NCBI GenBank assembly: GCA_025453715.1
Contig: JALOPT010000076.1
Span: 1 to 7,571 of the forward strand
Reading direction: 5' to 3'
DNA from: Methanoregulaceae archaeon
GTDB lineage: Archaea; Halobacteriota; Methanomicrobia; Methanomicrobiales; Methanospirillaceae
Length of the DNA stretch: 7,571 nt
In this document: in pieces, positions 1-6,430 of the stretch
Layout of the letters: every line of letters begins with the position of its first letter
Numbering within the stretch: position 1 is the first letter of the stretch
The notes under the pieces: generated by a model
The model's database searches: none
Told to the model about the DNA's origin: nothing
What the model saw: the letters and a program-made list of their open reading frames with translations, nothing else
Program-made: the position numbers and the translations under genes

Positions 1-1064
1 TTATCTGATTTCAGTCCCCTGATAGCAAAAGGTACCGGGTCTCTTGTATGGGTCCTGACCGTGAGCGGGGTCGGGTGATCAGGGAGTATGGCAATAACCC
101 CGATGAATTCCTCCATGATTATTCCAAGCATTTCATCGACCCGCTCGATTGCCTTTACCTTCTCCCCCGTACTGCCAAGGTGACCCGCCTCATCAGGGGC
201 CTCCACGTGAAGATAGAGGAAATCAAGGTGCTTGAGCGCTTCTATTGCATACCTTGCCTTTGCGTGGTAATCCGTGTCGAGGTACCCCGTAGCCCCTGGT
301 ACTTTTATTACCTCCATTCCGGCACACCGGGCAATCCCGTTGAGAAGGTCAACTGCCGAGATCATTCCACCTGTTTTTCCGTACTTATCCCTGAATAATG
401 GCAGGGCCGGTCTTTTTCCCCCGCTCCATGGCCAAATCTGTGTCGCCGGGGTTTTTCCCGCAGAAATGCGGGCCTTGTTTACCGGGTGGCCCTGGAAAAC
501 ATTTACGCTTTCATCGATGCATTGTAAAAGGATATCCGCGTCACCACCTGCAGGGAGATAAGGTGCAATATCCTGCCCGACAATATCGTGAGGTGGGGTA
601 GTCTGTGACCCTTTTCCATGCCTGATTACAAGGAGATTCCTGTAGCTGATCCCTTCTTTGAGGAATACACCAGGTACCTTTTCTGAAAGTGCTTCGAGGA
701 GATCCCGGCTTTCGCTTGTTGAGATATGGCCTGCAGAAAAATCTGCCATCTTCCCGTTCACAACAGTTGAAATGTTGCACCGGTATGCAACGTCCTCATC
801 CCTGAGGGGCACCTCCATGCTCATCGCTTCGAGGGGGCCCCTGCCGGTATAGTATAACCGTGGATCATAGCCAAGAACGGAAAGGTTCGCGATATCGCTG
901 CCAGGCTCGAACCCTTCGGGTATTGTACGGAGCATCCCACACGCCCCTTCCCGTGCTATCCTGTCCATGTTAGGTGTATCTGCATATTCAAGCGGCGTCA
1001 TGCCGCCAAGTTCGGCCAAAGGCTCATCTGCCATGCCATCCCCAAGGACGAGTAAATATTTCAT
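1..1064 (-). CDS. apgM: Archaeal cofactor-independent phosphoglycerate mutase family protein / proposed homoserine kinase, C-terminus cut by window edge
   Basis: Alkaline-phosphatase-superfamily metalloenzyme. The frame is open from the ATG at 1064 to the left edge, about 354 codons of a family usually near 400, so only the C-terminus is missing. Visible landmarks: the N-terminal metal site GDGMAD with D9; the nucleophile block GSDIANLSVLGYDP with S56 as likely phospho-acceptor; the metal ligands in HVEAPDEAGH (H286, D291, H295); and DHPTP (D329, H330), followed by HTRDPVPF near the edge. The block TIPEGFEPGSDIANLSVLGYDP resembles the apgM subgroup annotated as 'proposed homoserine kinase' (TIGR02535) more than the glycolytic subgroup (TIGR00306). 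The substrate is therefore uncertain: 2-/3-phosphoglycerate isomerisation, or homoserine phosphorylation in threonine synthesis. The start is fixed by an AGGAG about 10 bases upstream and by the MKYLLVLGDG opening. It lies 18 bases after the epimerase stop, so the two are probably co-transcribed. The family is sure; the substrate is not. Confidence 0.9.
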   Translation of the reverse strand, partial: MKYLLVLGDGMADEPLAELGGMTPLEYADTPNMDRIAREGACGMLRTIPEGFEPGSDIANLSVLGYDPRLYYTGRGPLEAMSMEVPLRDEDVAYRCNISTVVNGKMADFSAGHISTSESRDLLEALSEKVPGVFLKEGISYRNLLVIRHGKGSQTTPPHDIVGQDIAPYLPAGGDADILLQCIDESVNVFQGHPVNKARISAGKTPATQIWPWSGGKRPALPLFRDKYGKTGGMISAVDLLNGIARCAGMEVIKVPGATGYLDTDYHAKARYAIEALKHLDFLYLHVEAPDEAGHLGSTGEKVKAIERVDEMLGIIMEEFIGVIAILPDHPTPLTVRTHTRDPVPFAIRGLKSD

Positions 1065-1082
1065 ATCGCAAAATCTCCTGCT

Positions 1083-2027
1083 CTATTTGCCCGTTTTTCC
1101 GAGCATTGCCCGTACTGCAACCTCTACACTTTCAAGGGACCCAATGTCCGGTTTCCACCCGAGCGCCTTTAGTTTCGTCACTGCTAACTGCATACGTGGG
1201 ACATCGCCAACCCAGCCCCGTTCACCACCGGTAAAACAGTACTTCACGTGTGAAAGGCCCATTTCCCTGACGACAATATCAGCTATCGTCACCACATCAA
1301 CCCAGTCCTCGGAACCGATATTGAAAATATTCAGCACACTATCAGATTTTTCAGCGGCAAACAGCATCGCCCCGACACATGCCTTCACTTCCAGGTATGA
1401 CTTGGTCTGCCGGCCATTCCCGAGTATCTCGAGCTCATCATGGTTATGCTCCAGTTTTTTGATAAAATCTGTTATTACACCGTGGTTGCTGCGCTCCCCG
1501 ATGATATTTGCAAAACGGTAGACCCATCCTTTCATGCCGAATCCATGGCAGTATGCGGAGATCAGGGACTCACTGGCAAGCTTGCTTGCCCCGTAGACAG
1601 ATACCGGTTCAAGCGGGTGATATGACTCCGGGGTAGGTATAACCGTTGCATCGCCGTATACCGTCGAGGTTGAGGTGAATACGATTTCTGAAACCCCGTG
1701 AGCCCGCATCGCCTCAAGCAGACGATAGGTGGCGAGGATATTATTGTGTATCTGGCTGTCAGGTGTCAGGGACCCCTGTCGTACATCAGGGTCTGCCGCG
1801 AGGTGGTATACCCGTTTTATCCCGCTTAGTGACTGCTGCCACCCGTCATGCAGGAGGTCTGCCTGGATAAGTGTTACCCGTCCTGCATCAATATGGTCTG
1901 CAATATTTTGTCGCTCCCCGTTCACAAGCGAATCGATAATAATCACGCGATCGCCCCGTGCGACCAGCGCGTCTACGAGGTGCGAACCAATGAAGCCGGC
2001 CCCGCCCGTTACGATACACAACATCAT
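1083..2027 (-). CDS. NAD-dependent epimerase/dehydratase, UDP-glucose 4-epimerase-like (extended SDR)
   Basis: A 314-residue extended short-chain dehydrogenase, full length for the family, expected to be cytosolic and to act on a nucleotide sugar for surface glycans. The Rossmann dinucleotide motif TGGAGFIGSH lies at 7-16, with an acidic residue, D32, after the second strand that fits NAD rather than NADP. The active site has STVYG at 121-125 and YGASK with Y145 and K149. The position of the catalytic Ser in classical GalE appears to be T120. The later block NIIGERSNHGVITDFI and the GNGRQTKSYLEV segment resemble archaeal GalE/WbpP-like epimerases. The sugar cannot be read from sequence, so 4-epimerase is a family-level call. 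Two consecutive ATGs (2027 and 2024) are possible starts. Neither has a strong ribosome site, and a CCTATAGG box centred about 25 bases upstream suggests a leaderless message. The apgM-like gene follows in the same direction. Confidence 0.93.
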   Translation of the reverse strand: MMLCIVTGGAGFIGSHLVDALVARGDRVIIIDSLVNGERQNIADHIDAGRVTLIQADLLHDGWQQSLSGIKRVYHLAADPDVRQGSLTPDSQIHNNILATYRLLEAMRAHGVSEIVFTSTSTVYGDATVIPTPESYHPLEPVSVYGASKLASESLISAYCHGFGMKGWVYRFANIIGERSNHGVITDFIKKLEHNHDELEILGNGRQTKSYLEVKACVGAMLFAAEKSDSVLNIFNIGSEDWVDVVTIADIVVREMGLSHVKYCFTGGERGWVGDVPRMQLAVTKLKALGWKPDIGSLESVEVAVRAMLGKTGK

Positions 2028-2065
2028 AACATAATAGGGAGCCTAATGCCTATAGGATTACTGCT
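2028..2065. promoter_or_regulatory. Divergent promoter region between the epimerase and methanogenesis marker 12
   Basis: Only 38 bases separate the two divergent starts. For the minus strand, the palindrome CCTATAGG (2049-2056) is centred about 25 bases from the epimerase ATG at 2027, the spacing expected of an archaeal TATA box driving a leaderless transcript. For the plus strand, a weaker CATAATA (2030-2036) lies about 33 bases before the ATG at 2066, and AGGA at 2054-2057 may serve as its ribosome site. That AGGA overlaps the minus-strand box, so the two promoters would compete for space. Box assignments are inferred from spacing. Confidence 0.45.
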
Positions 2066-2938
2066 ATGTATATCGGGATCGACCATGGAACGACCGCCAT
2101 GAGGTTTGCCGGCGAGGGCTGCGAGTTCAGGATCTCAAGAAAGGACGCGGTTAATTTTGTGTATACCGATCTCGAACGCCTCTGCCCCCTGGAAAAGATA
2201 GAAGGGATTGCACTCTGTTATTCGATGGGGGACAATTTTTCCCGTATTACCCGGATATCAAGGCTGAAAAACCGGGGGGTCGTAAGCAGGGAGGGTGCAG
2301 GTGAACATATCGGCGGCGGGACCCGTGTTTTTGATGAGATAAAGGACAGCGGCCTTCCGGCGGTTGCCATACCGGGTCTCCACCGGGGCTCCCCGACTGA
2401 TACCAGGTTCAAGGCCTACTCACACCAGGCGAGCCCGGAAAAGATTGGAATTGCATATTATGCCGTTTTAGATCTAGGCCCCGATGTTGTTGTATCCGAT
2501 GTAAGCTCCAACACGGTTACCCTCCTTATTACCGGGGGGAGAATAACGGGGGCATTCGATGCCTGTATTTTCGCCCCGGGGATGCAGCACGGGGCCCTTG
2601 ATGTCGATGCAATACGACGTATTGACAATGGTGAGGCAGGTGCGAATGAATCGTTCCTTCGTGCCGGTGCAGCATTCACGGTGCCTGTAAAAGATCGTGA
2701 ACGGACCATCGCGATGTTTTCGGCGATGGAATGTGCAGCGCTACTCCTCCTTAACCCGTGCGCAAATGTCGCGCTCGCCGGAAGCCTTGCTCCCGTAGTC
2801 GGGCCTGAGGTGGGCCGTCTCCTGGGCCGGGATGTGACCGTGTATGATGAATGGTGCGCGTCACGCGGACTTGCAAAGATCGCAAAAGACGTCTTTTCCG
2901 GCAGCCGCTCCATTCTCGGTATCGATGTAGATCTGTAG
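2066..2938 (+). CDS. Methanogenesis marker protein 12 (UPF0285 family, ASKHA-fold-like, function unknown)
   Basis: A 290-residue protein recognised as methanogenesis marker 12 (TIGR03281/UPF0285), a family reported from methanogenic archaea with no assigned reaction. The opening MYIGIDHGTTAMRFA has the GIDxGTT phosphate-1 loop of the sugar-kinase/Hsp70/actin (ASKHA) fold (D6, G8, T9, T10). The stretch SDVSSNTVTLL near 144-154 may be the second phosphate loop, and NVALAGSLAPV near 234-244 resembles the adenosine-binding loop. Nucleotide binding is therefore likely; kinase, hydrolase or chaperone action is open. There is no signal peptide or membrane segment, so it should be cytosolic. The ATG at 2066 is chosen because the glycine-rich loop follows at once and AGGA lies 8 bases before it. 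It is 29 bases upstream of porG on the same strand. A TATA-like box in the gap means porGDAB could also be transcribed on its own. Confidence 0.88.
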   Translation: MYIGIDHGTTAMRFAGEGCEFRISRKDAVNFVYTDLERLCPLEKIEGIALCYSMGDNFSRITRISRLKNRGVVSREGAGEHIGGGTRVFDEIKDSGLPAVAIPGLHRGSPTDTRFKAYSHQASPEKIGIAYYAVLDLGPDVVVSDVSSNTVTLLITGGRITGAFDACIFAPGMQHGALDVDAIRRIDNGEAGANESFLRAGAAFTVPVKDRERTIAMFSAMECAALLLLNPCANVALAGSLAPVVGPEVGRLLGRDVTVYDEWCASRGLAKIAKDVFSGSRSILGIDVDL

Positions 2939-2939
2939 A

Positions 2940-2967
2940 TTTATATTGATTAATCATGTAAGATTAT
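2940..2967 (+). promoter_or_regulatory. Probable porGDAB promoter (TATA box)
   Basis: Directly after the marker-12 stop, TTTATATT (2940-2947) matches the archaeal TATA consensus in an AT-rich gap. Counting about 25 bases from its centre puts transcription start near 2968, exactly at the GTG of porG. A leaderless or nearly leaderless por message is thus plausible, although read-through from marker 12 is also possible. Inferred from consensus and spacing only. Confidence 0.5.
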
Positions 2968-3522
2968 GTGGGATTTTCTTTGAGAGAGCTGCGTATTCAT
3001 GGCAGGGGTGGACAGGGCTCAGTCACTGCCGCCGAACTGATTGCAGTTGCTGCATTTGAAGGAGGTGTGTATGCCCAGGCGTTCCCCGCATTCGGGGTGG
3101 AACGCAGGGGTGCACCAGTCCAGGCATTCGTGCGGTTCAATGATCAAGCGATCAGGCTGCGAAGTCAGGTATATGAACCGGATTACATCATCGTGCAGGA
3201 CAGCACGTTGATCAGGGACGTCAATGTATTTTTAGGCGTAAAACCCGGAGGCATTGTAATTGTCAATTCGGGGAAGAAGGTTGACGCCAGTGTACCGGCA
3301 GGGGTAAGGCTGATCACGATCGACGCGACTTCGATTGCGCTTGAGGTACTTGGCCTTCCCATTACCAATACCACGCTGATGGGTGCTTTTGCCGCAGCGA
3401 CCGGGGAAATCAAGTTTTCAGCCCTTGAAAATGCACTACGGAACCGGTTCAGGGGAGACCTGGCAGACAAGAATATCATGGCAGCAAAGAAGGCATACGA
3501 TATGGTACAGGGGGGTGCCTGA
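2968..3522 (+). CDS. porG: Pyruvate:ferredoxin oxidoreductase, gamma subunit
   Basis: The gamma subunit (also called porC) of the archaeal four-subunit pyruvate:ferredoxin oxidoreductase. It corresponds to the domain of one-chain PFOR thought to help bind coenzyme A and hold the complex together. At 184 residues it is full length. Family hallmarks: RIHGRGGQGSVTAAE near 9-23 and AFPAFGVERRGAPVQAF near 38-54, then a glycine/valine-rich C-terminal half. The start is ambiguous. The GTG at 2968 adds MGFS; the in-frame TTG at 2980 gives MRELRIHGRGGQ, which matches the usual family N-terminus, with only a weak GTGGGA ahead of it. I list the GTG because the TATA box would place transcription start there. 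An ATG at 2966 is out of frame and soon meets a stop. It is first of four co-directional genes; its TGA ends one base before porD. Pyruvate as substrate follows from the alpha subunit. Confidence 0.93.
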   Translation: MGFSLRELRIHGRGGQGSVTAAELIAVAAFEGGVYAQAFPAFGVERRGAPVQAFVRFNDQAIRLRSQVYEPDYIIVQDSTLIRDVNVFLGVKPGGIVIVNSGKKVDASVPAGVRLITIDATSIALEVLGLPITNTTLMGAFAAATGEIKFSALENALRNRFRGDLADKNIMAAKKAYDMVQGGA

Positions 3523-3783
3523 ATGGCGCTTGGAATAGGCTGCTCTTCCCGCCCAGGGAAGGCACCGAATAATAAAACAGGTTCATGGCGTGTTTTCAAG
3601 CCGAAATTCAATCACGAAAAATGCACAAAATGCGGCATGTGCAAAACCATCTGCCCAGAAGGCTGCATCGAGGAATCAGAGGATGAATTTTTCATCCCCA
3701 ACGAGTCCTACTGCAAAGGTTGCGGCCTTTGTGCAGAGGAATGCCCGTCAGATGCGATCACCATGGAACAGGAGGAGAAGTAA
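3523..3783 (+). CDS. porD: Pyruvate:ferredoxin oxidoreductase, delta subunit (2x[4Fe-4S] ferredoxin-like)
   Basis: An 86-residue electron-transfer subunit that passes electrons from the beta-subunit cluster to soluble ferredoxin. Two CxxCxxCxxxCP motifs are present: C34, C37, C40, C44 and C64, C67, C70, C74, each set crossing over to ligate one of two [4Fe-4S] clusters. The segment GSWRVFKP near 20-27 ahead of the first motif is typical of Por delta subunits rather than of free ferredoxins. Two further cysteines, C7 and C48 (in CPEGCIE), lie outside the ligand set. The ATG directly follows the porG stop, and GGGGGTG (3511-3517) lies 5 bases upstream. The stop is immediately followed by the porA ATG. 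Length and order (G-D-A-B) are standard for methanogen por operons. Confidence 0.95.
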   Translation: MALGIGCSSRPGKAPNNKTGSWRVFKPKFNHEKCTKCGMCKTICPEGCIEESEDEFFIPNESYCKGCGLCAEECPSDAITMEQEEK

Positions 3784-4938
3784 ATGCTCGAGATCACAGA
3801 AGGCTCACATGCAGTTGCCAAGGCGGTGAAAATGTCACGTCCACAGGTAATTGCAGCCTACCCGATTACCCCTCAGACCCATATTGTCGAGGCACTTGCA
3901 GATATGGTTGCAGACTGCGAACTGGACGCGGAATATATCACGGTAGAGAGCGAGTTTTCGGCACTTTCGGCCTGTCTTGGAGCCAGTGCTGCGGGGTCGC
4001 GTACCTATTCGGCGACTACTTCACAGGGCCTTGCCCTGATGTTTGAGGTCTGTTTCAACGTATCGGGAATGCGGCTTCCTGTCGTGATGACCATCGCGAA
4101 CCGTGCACTTGGCGCACCGCTTTCTATCTGGAACGACCAGCAGGACTCGATTGCCCTTCGTGACTCCGGGTGGCTCCAGTTCTACGCCGAGGACAACCAG
4201 GAGGCGACAGACCTCCACTATATCGCATATAAGGTAGCGGAAAACCCGGAAGTCCTCTTACCGGCATTTGTCTGCTTTGACGGGTTTATCCTCTCTCATA
4301 CATACGAGCCTGTTGATATGCTCTCCCAGGAGGATGTCGACCGGTACCTGCCCGCGTACAAACCTGTCCAGAGGCTTGACGCAGATGATCCTATAAGCAT
4401 GGGCATGTACGCGACACCGGAGTATTACCTCGAGTTCAGGTACGAACACGACCAGGCGATGAAGCGTGCAAGGAATGCGATCAATAAAGCTGGAAAGGAA
4501 TTCGGGGAAATGTTTGGCAGGGACTATTCGGCGCTTGTCGAAGGGTACCGTCTTGAAGACGCCGATACCGCCATCATCGCGATGGGTTCCCTGTGCGGGA
4601 CTATCAAGGATGCCATCGACGAGATGCGATCGGCCGGTAAGAAGGTAGGGCTCTTAAAAATCAGGTGCTTCAGGCCGTTCCCTGCTGAAGAGATCCGGAA
4701 TGCCCTTTCCCATGTGAAGAGGGTCGCTGTACTCGATAAAAACGTCTCCGTTGGTGCAAAAGGGGCCGTGGCGATAGAGGTCAGGGATGCTTTGTATGGA
4801 AAGGCCCTGCCAGTACTCGGGTATGTCCTTGGCCTTGGTGGCCGTGATGTCAGGATTTCAGATATCAGGAATATTGTCTCCCTTGCTGAATCCGGGAAAG
4901 GGGACCAGTTTTATGGGCTTCGCACGGAGGTGCTCTGA
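3784..4938 (+). CDS. porA: Pyruvate:ferredoxin oxidoreductase, alpha subunit
   Basis: The 384-residue alpha subunit carries the pyrimidine-binding half of the thiamine diphosphate site and the substrate pocket. YPITPQT at 26-32 is the conserved loop contacting substrate. By my alignment with the Desulfovibrio africanus enzyme, E57 in VESEF corresponds to the Glu (E64) that activates thiamine diphosphate. R107 in ANRALGAP corresponds to R114, which binds the pyruvate carboxylate, and SIWNDQQDS (114-122) matches the SIFGDHQD block. These features and the length favour pyruvate over 2-oxoglutarate or branched-chain oxoacids. The C-terminal domain (from about 255) is transketolase-C-like. GGAGGAG at 3771-3777 is 6 bases from the ATG. 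The TGA overlaps the porB ATG by one base, implying coupled translation. The gene works in acetyl-CoA to pyruvate synthesis for biosynthesis, and reversibly in oxidation. Confidence 0.95.
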   Translation: MLEITEGSHAVAKAVKMSRPQVIAAYPITPQTHIVEALADMVADCELDAEYITVESEFSALSACLGASAAGSRTYSATTSQGLALMFEVCFNVSGMRLPVVMTIANRALGAPLSIWNDQQDSIALRDSGWLQFYAEDNQEATDLHYIAYKVAENPEVLLPAFVCFDGFILSHTYEPVDMLSQEDVDRYLPAYKPVQRLDADDPISMGMYATPEYYLEFRYEHDQAMKRARNAINKAGKEFGEMFGRDYSALVEGYRLEDADTAIIAMGSLCGTIKDAIDEMRSAGKKVGLLKIRCFRPFPAEEIRNALSHVKRVAVLDKNVSVGAKGAVAIEVRDALYGKALPVLGYVLGLGGRDVRISDIRNIVSLAESGKGDQFYGLRTEVL

Positions 4939-5849
4939 TGGCCGAGACCTGTGAACTGTTTGACTGTGGTCACCGGGCATGTGGCGGTTGTGGCGCAGCG
5001 CTTGTTTCGAGGCTGATCCTAAAAGCGACCGGAAAGGATGTGATTATCGTCTCTGCCACCGGTTGCATGGAAGTGTTTTCAACACCATACCCTGAAACTG
5101 CATGGAAAGTACCATGGATCCACTCGCTATTCGAGAATAATTCGGCTGTTGCATCAGGAATTGAGGCGGCGTTAAAGAAACAGGGAAGAAAAGAGAAAGT
5201 GGTCGCAATCGGGGGCGATGGTTCGACCTTCGATATCGGGATGCTCTGCCTGAGTGGTGCATTTGAACGTGGTCATGACTTCACCTACATCTGTTATGAT
5301 AACGAGGCGTACATGAACACCGGTATCCAGCGATCAGGGGCGACCCCGTATGATGCAAGTACCACCACCAGCCCGGCCGGCAAATGTTCAAAAGGAAATA
5401 CCAAACAGAAAAAGGATTTACCACAGATCCTTGCAGCGCACGGTGCCCCGTATGTCGCAACAGCCTCAATTGCGTATCCCTCCGATGTAGTCAAGAAAAT
5501 CGAGAAGGCGATTAATACGCCGGGCCCATGCTATGTCCAGATCCATGCCCCCTGCTGTACCGGGTGGGGATTCGAGGGTGAAAAGACACTGGCAATCGGT
5601 AAGCTTGCAATTGAGACCGGTCTCTGGGTGAACTTCGAGATGGAGAACGGTGTTGTCACACGTGCCAAGAAAGTGGTCCGTAAACCTGTTGAGACTTACT
5701 TAAAAGAGCAGAAACGGTTCCGTCACCTGTTCAAACCTAAGGTAAATGCCGAAGAGATTGCAAAAATCCAGGCGATTGCTGATAAAAATGCTGAAAAATA
5801 TGGTATTGACCTGAAACTAAAAAACAAAGCAGATCCCGTTGTCCCTTAG
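4938..5849 (+). CDS. porB: Pyruvate:ferredoxin oxidoreductase, beta subunit
   Basis: The 303-residue beta subunit binds the diphosphate of thiamine and the proximal [4Fe-4S] cluster. The thiamine motif runs from GGDGS (92-96) through DNEAYMNTG (121-129), followed by GIQRSGATP and STTTSPAGK, all typical of pyruvate enzymes. Cluster ligands by homology to one-chain PFOR are C15 and C18 in CGGC, C43 in TGC, and C206 in HAPCCTGW. The spacing of 25 between C18 and C43 equals that between C815 and C840 of the D. africanus enzyme. C207 replaces the Pro I would expect after the last ligand (HAPCPTGW). The start is certain: GGAGGTG (4926-4932) lies 5 bases before an ATG that overlaps the porA stop. 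The reading frame ends inside the loop of the transcription terminator hairpin. Confidence 0.95.
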   Translation: MAETCELFDCGHRACGGCGAALVSRLILKATGKDVIIVSATGCMEVFSTPYPETAWKVPWIHSLFENNSAVASGIEAALKKQGRKEKVVAIGGDGSTFDIGMLCLSGAFERGHDFTYICYDNEAYMNTGIQRSGATPYDASTTTSPAGKCSKGNTKQKKDLPQILAAHGAPYVATASIAYPSDVVKKIEKAINTPGPCYVQIHAPCCTGWGFEGEKTLAIGKLAIETGLWVNFEMENGVVTRAKKVVRKPVETYLKEQKRFRHLFKPKVNAEEIAKIQAIADKNAEKYGIDLKLKNKADPVVP

Positions 5850-5882
5850 AATAGGGGACATATGGGACAGTAACTTTTTTTT
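5840..5882 (+). terminator. Terminator of the por operon
   Basis: TGTCCC (5840-5845) and GGGACA (5855-5860) form a perfect 6-bp stem whose loop contains the porB TAG stop. A second GGGACA (5864-5869) could pair with the same left arm instead. An eight-T tract (5875-5882) follows. Archaeal termination depends mainly on the T-tract, so the stems may instead protect the 3' end. Confidence 0.6.
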
Positions 5883-6007
5883 ATTCACATAGTCAGAGGA
5901 TTTGAATTTTATATAGTACCGTGATAATGGGTTTCTGTTTACCTGATATTTTTAAAATTAAAGGGATTTGAAAGAATTCAGGGATATTACGCTGAACTTA
6001 CCGTTCG
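5883..6007. other. Convergent intergenic stretch without a supported gene
   Basis: No credible reading frame on either strand. It is AT-rich and holds a TATA-like TTTTATATAG (5907-5916) and two copies of GGATTTGAA (5898-5906 and 5964-5972). These could mark a small unannotated transcript, but AT-rich spacer gives such matches by chance. Confidence 0.4.
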
Positions 6008-6042
6008 CATTATTTTTTTTGTGAATGAAAAAAATGTTAATG
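6008..6042. terminator. Palindromic bidirectional terminator between porB and nikN
   Basis: CATTA plus eight T (6008-6020) is mirrored by seven A, three unpaired bases and TAATG (6028-6042) around a short GTGAATG spacer. Each strand therefore carries a T-tract, the plus strand at 6013-6020 and the minus strand at 6028-6034. The minus-strand T-tract lies about 37 bases beyond the nikN stop and is the likely terminator of nikMN. The plus-strand one is a back-up for por. Confidence 0.5.
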
Positions 6043-6070
6043 GCCCGTGTATGAACAACAAATAAATTGC

Positions 6071-6430
6071 CTATTGAACTCCATCAGGCGGATTTTTCTT
6101 ACCTGCGATCTTTAATGCGTATGCAAGGCCAATGACAACGAGGAACGCCAGGACTGTTCCTCCTACAATTGCGAGGATTCCTCCACCGGAACCACTTTCT
6201 TCACCAAGGGAATAATCTGGCATTGGAGCAGAATATTCAAATTTCCCCTGCAGATCCTCTTGTATTTCTGCATCCGGCGGGGTAGGCCCGGTGAGGGTCT
6301 TCTCACCCTGTATCATCAGTGCGGTGCTCTCAAGGCCATCCGGATCACCCGATGCAAGAAATACCGCTACTACTCCGATGAGGATAGCAATGACAAGGCC
6401 CCCTGCAACCAGGGTTTTATTGTCAATCAT
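6071..6430 (-). CDS. nikN: NikN-like PDGLE small subunit of a nickel/cobalt ECF transporter
   Basis: A 119-residue membrane protein with two hydrophobic segments (about 7-26 and 84-107) and a soluble loop expected outside the cell between them. Directly after the first segment come residues PDGLE (30-34), and PMPDYSLG (69-76) stands before the second; both are hallmarks of the PDGLE domain. This domain is found in NikN and in the C-terminal part of fused NikMN proteins, and differs from classical CbiN, so nickel is favoured over cobalt. The partner supplies the metal site, and the small subunit is needed for metal loading. The ATG overlaps the nikM stop in ATGA, with GCGGGTG (6438-6444) as ribosome site, so translation is coupled. 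No cbiQ or cbiO follows: the unit ends here facing the por operon. Ends with a lysine-rich tail on the cytosolic side. Confidence 0.85.
   Translation of the reverse strand: MIDNKTLVAGGLVIAILIGVVAVFLASGDPDGLESTALMIQGEKTLTGPTPPDAEIQEDLQGKFEYSAPMPDYSLGEESGSGGGILAIVGGTVLAFLVVIGLAYALKIAGKKNPPDGVQ

Noticed and set aside
1..1064. Possible frameshift in the apgM-like gene, because only short plus-strand frames were obvious there
   Set aside because: Translating the minus strand by hand from 1064 gives one continuous open frame to the edge with all family motifs in order. It is simply cut by the window end.
967..1521. A 184-codon plus-strand frame over the epimerase and apgM start
   Set aside because: It crosses two well-supported minus-strand genes and its product is a Ser/Pro-rich low-complexity string typical of an antisense shadow.
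2968..5849. 2-oxoglutarate or 2-oxoisovalerate:ferredoxin oxidoreductase instead of pyruvate
   Set aside because: The G-D-A-B order, subunit lengths, AYMNTGIQRSGATP in beta, and R107/SIWNDQQDS in alpha all fit the pyruvate enzyme better.
5929..5973. Tiny plus-strand frame starting ATGGGTTTC in the convergent spacer
   Set aside because: Only 14 codons, no ribosome site and no recognisable product.
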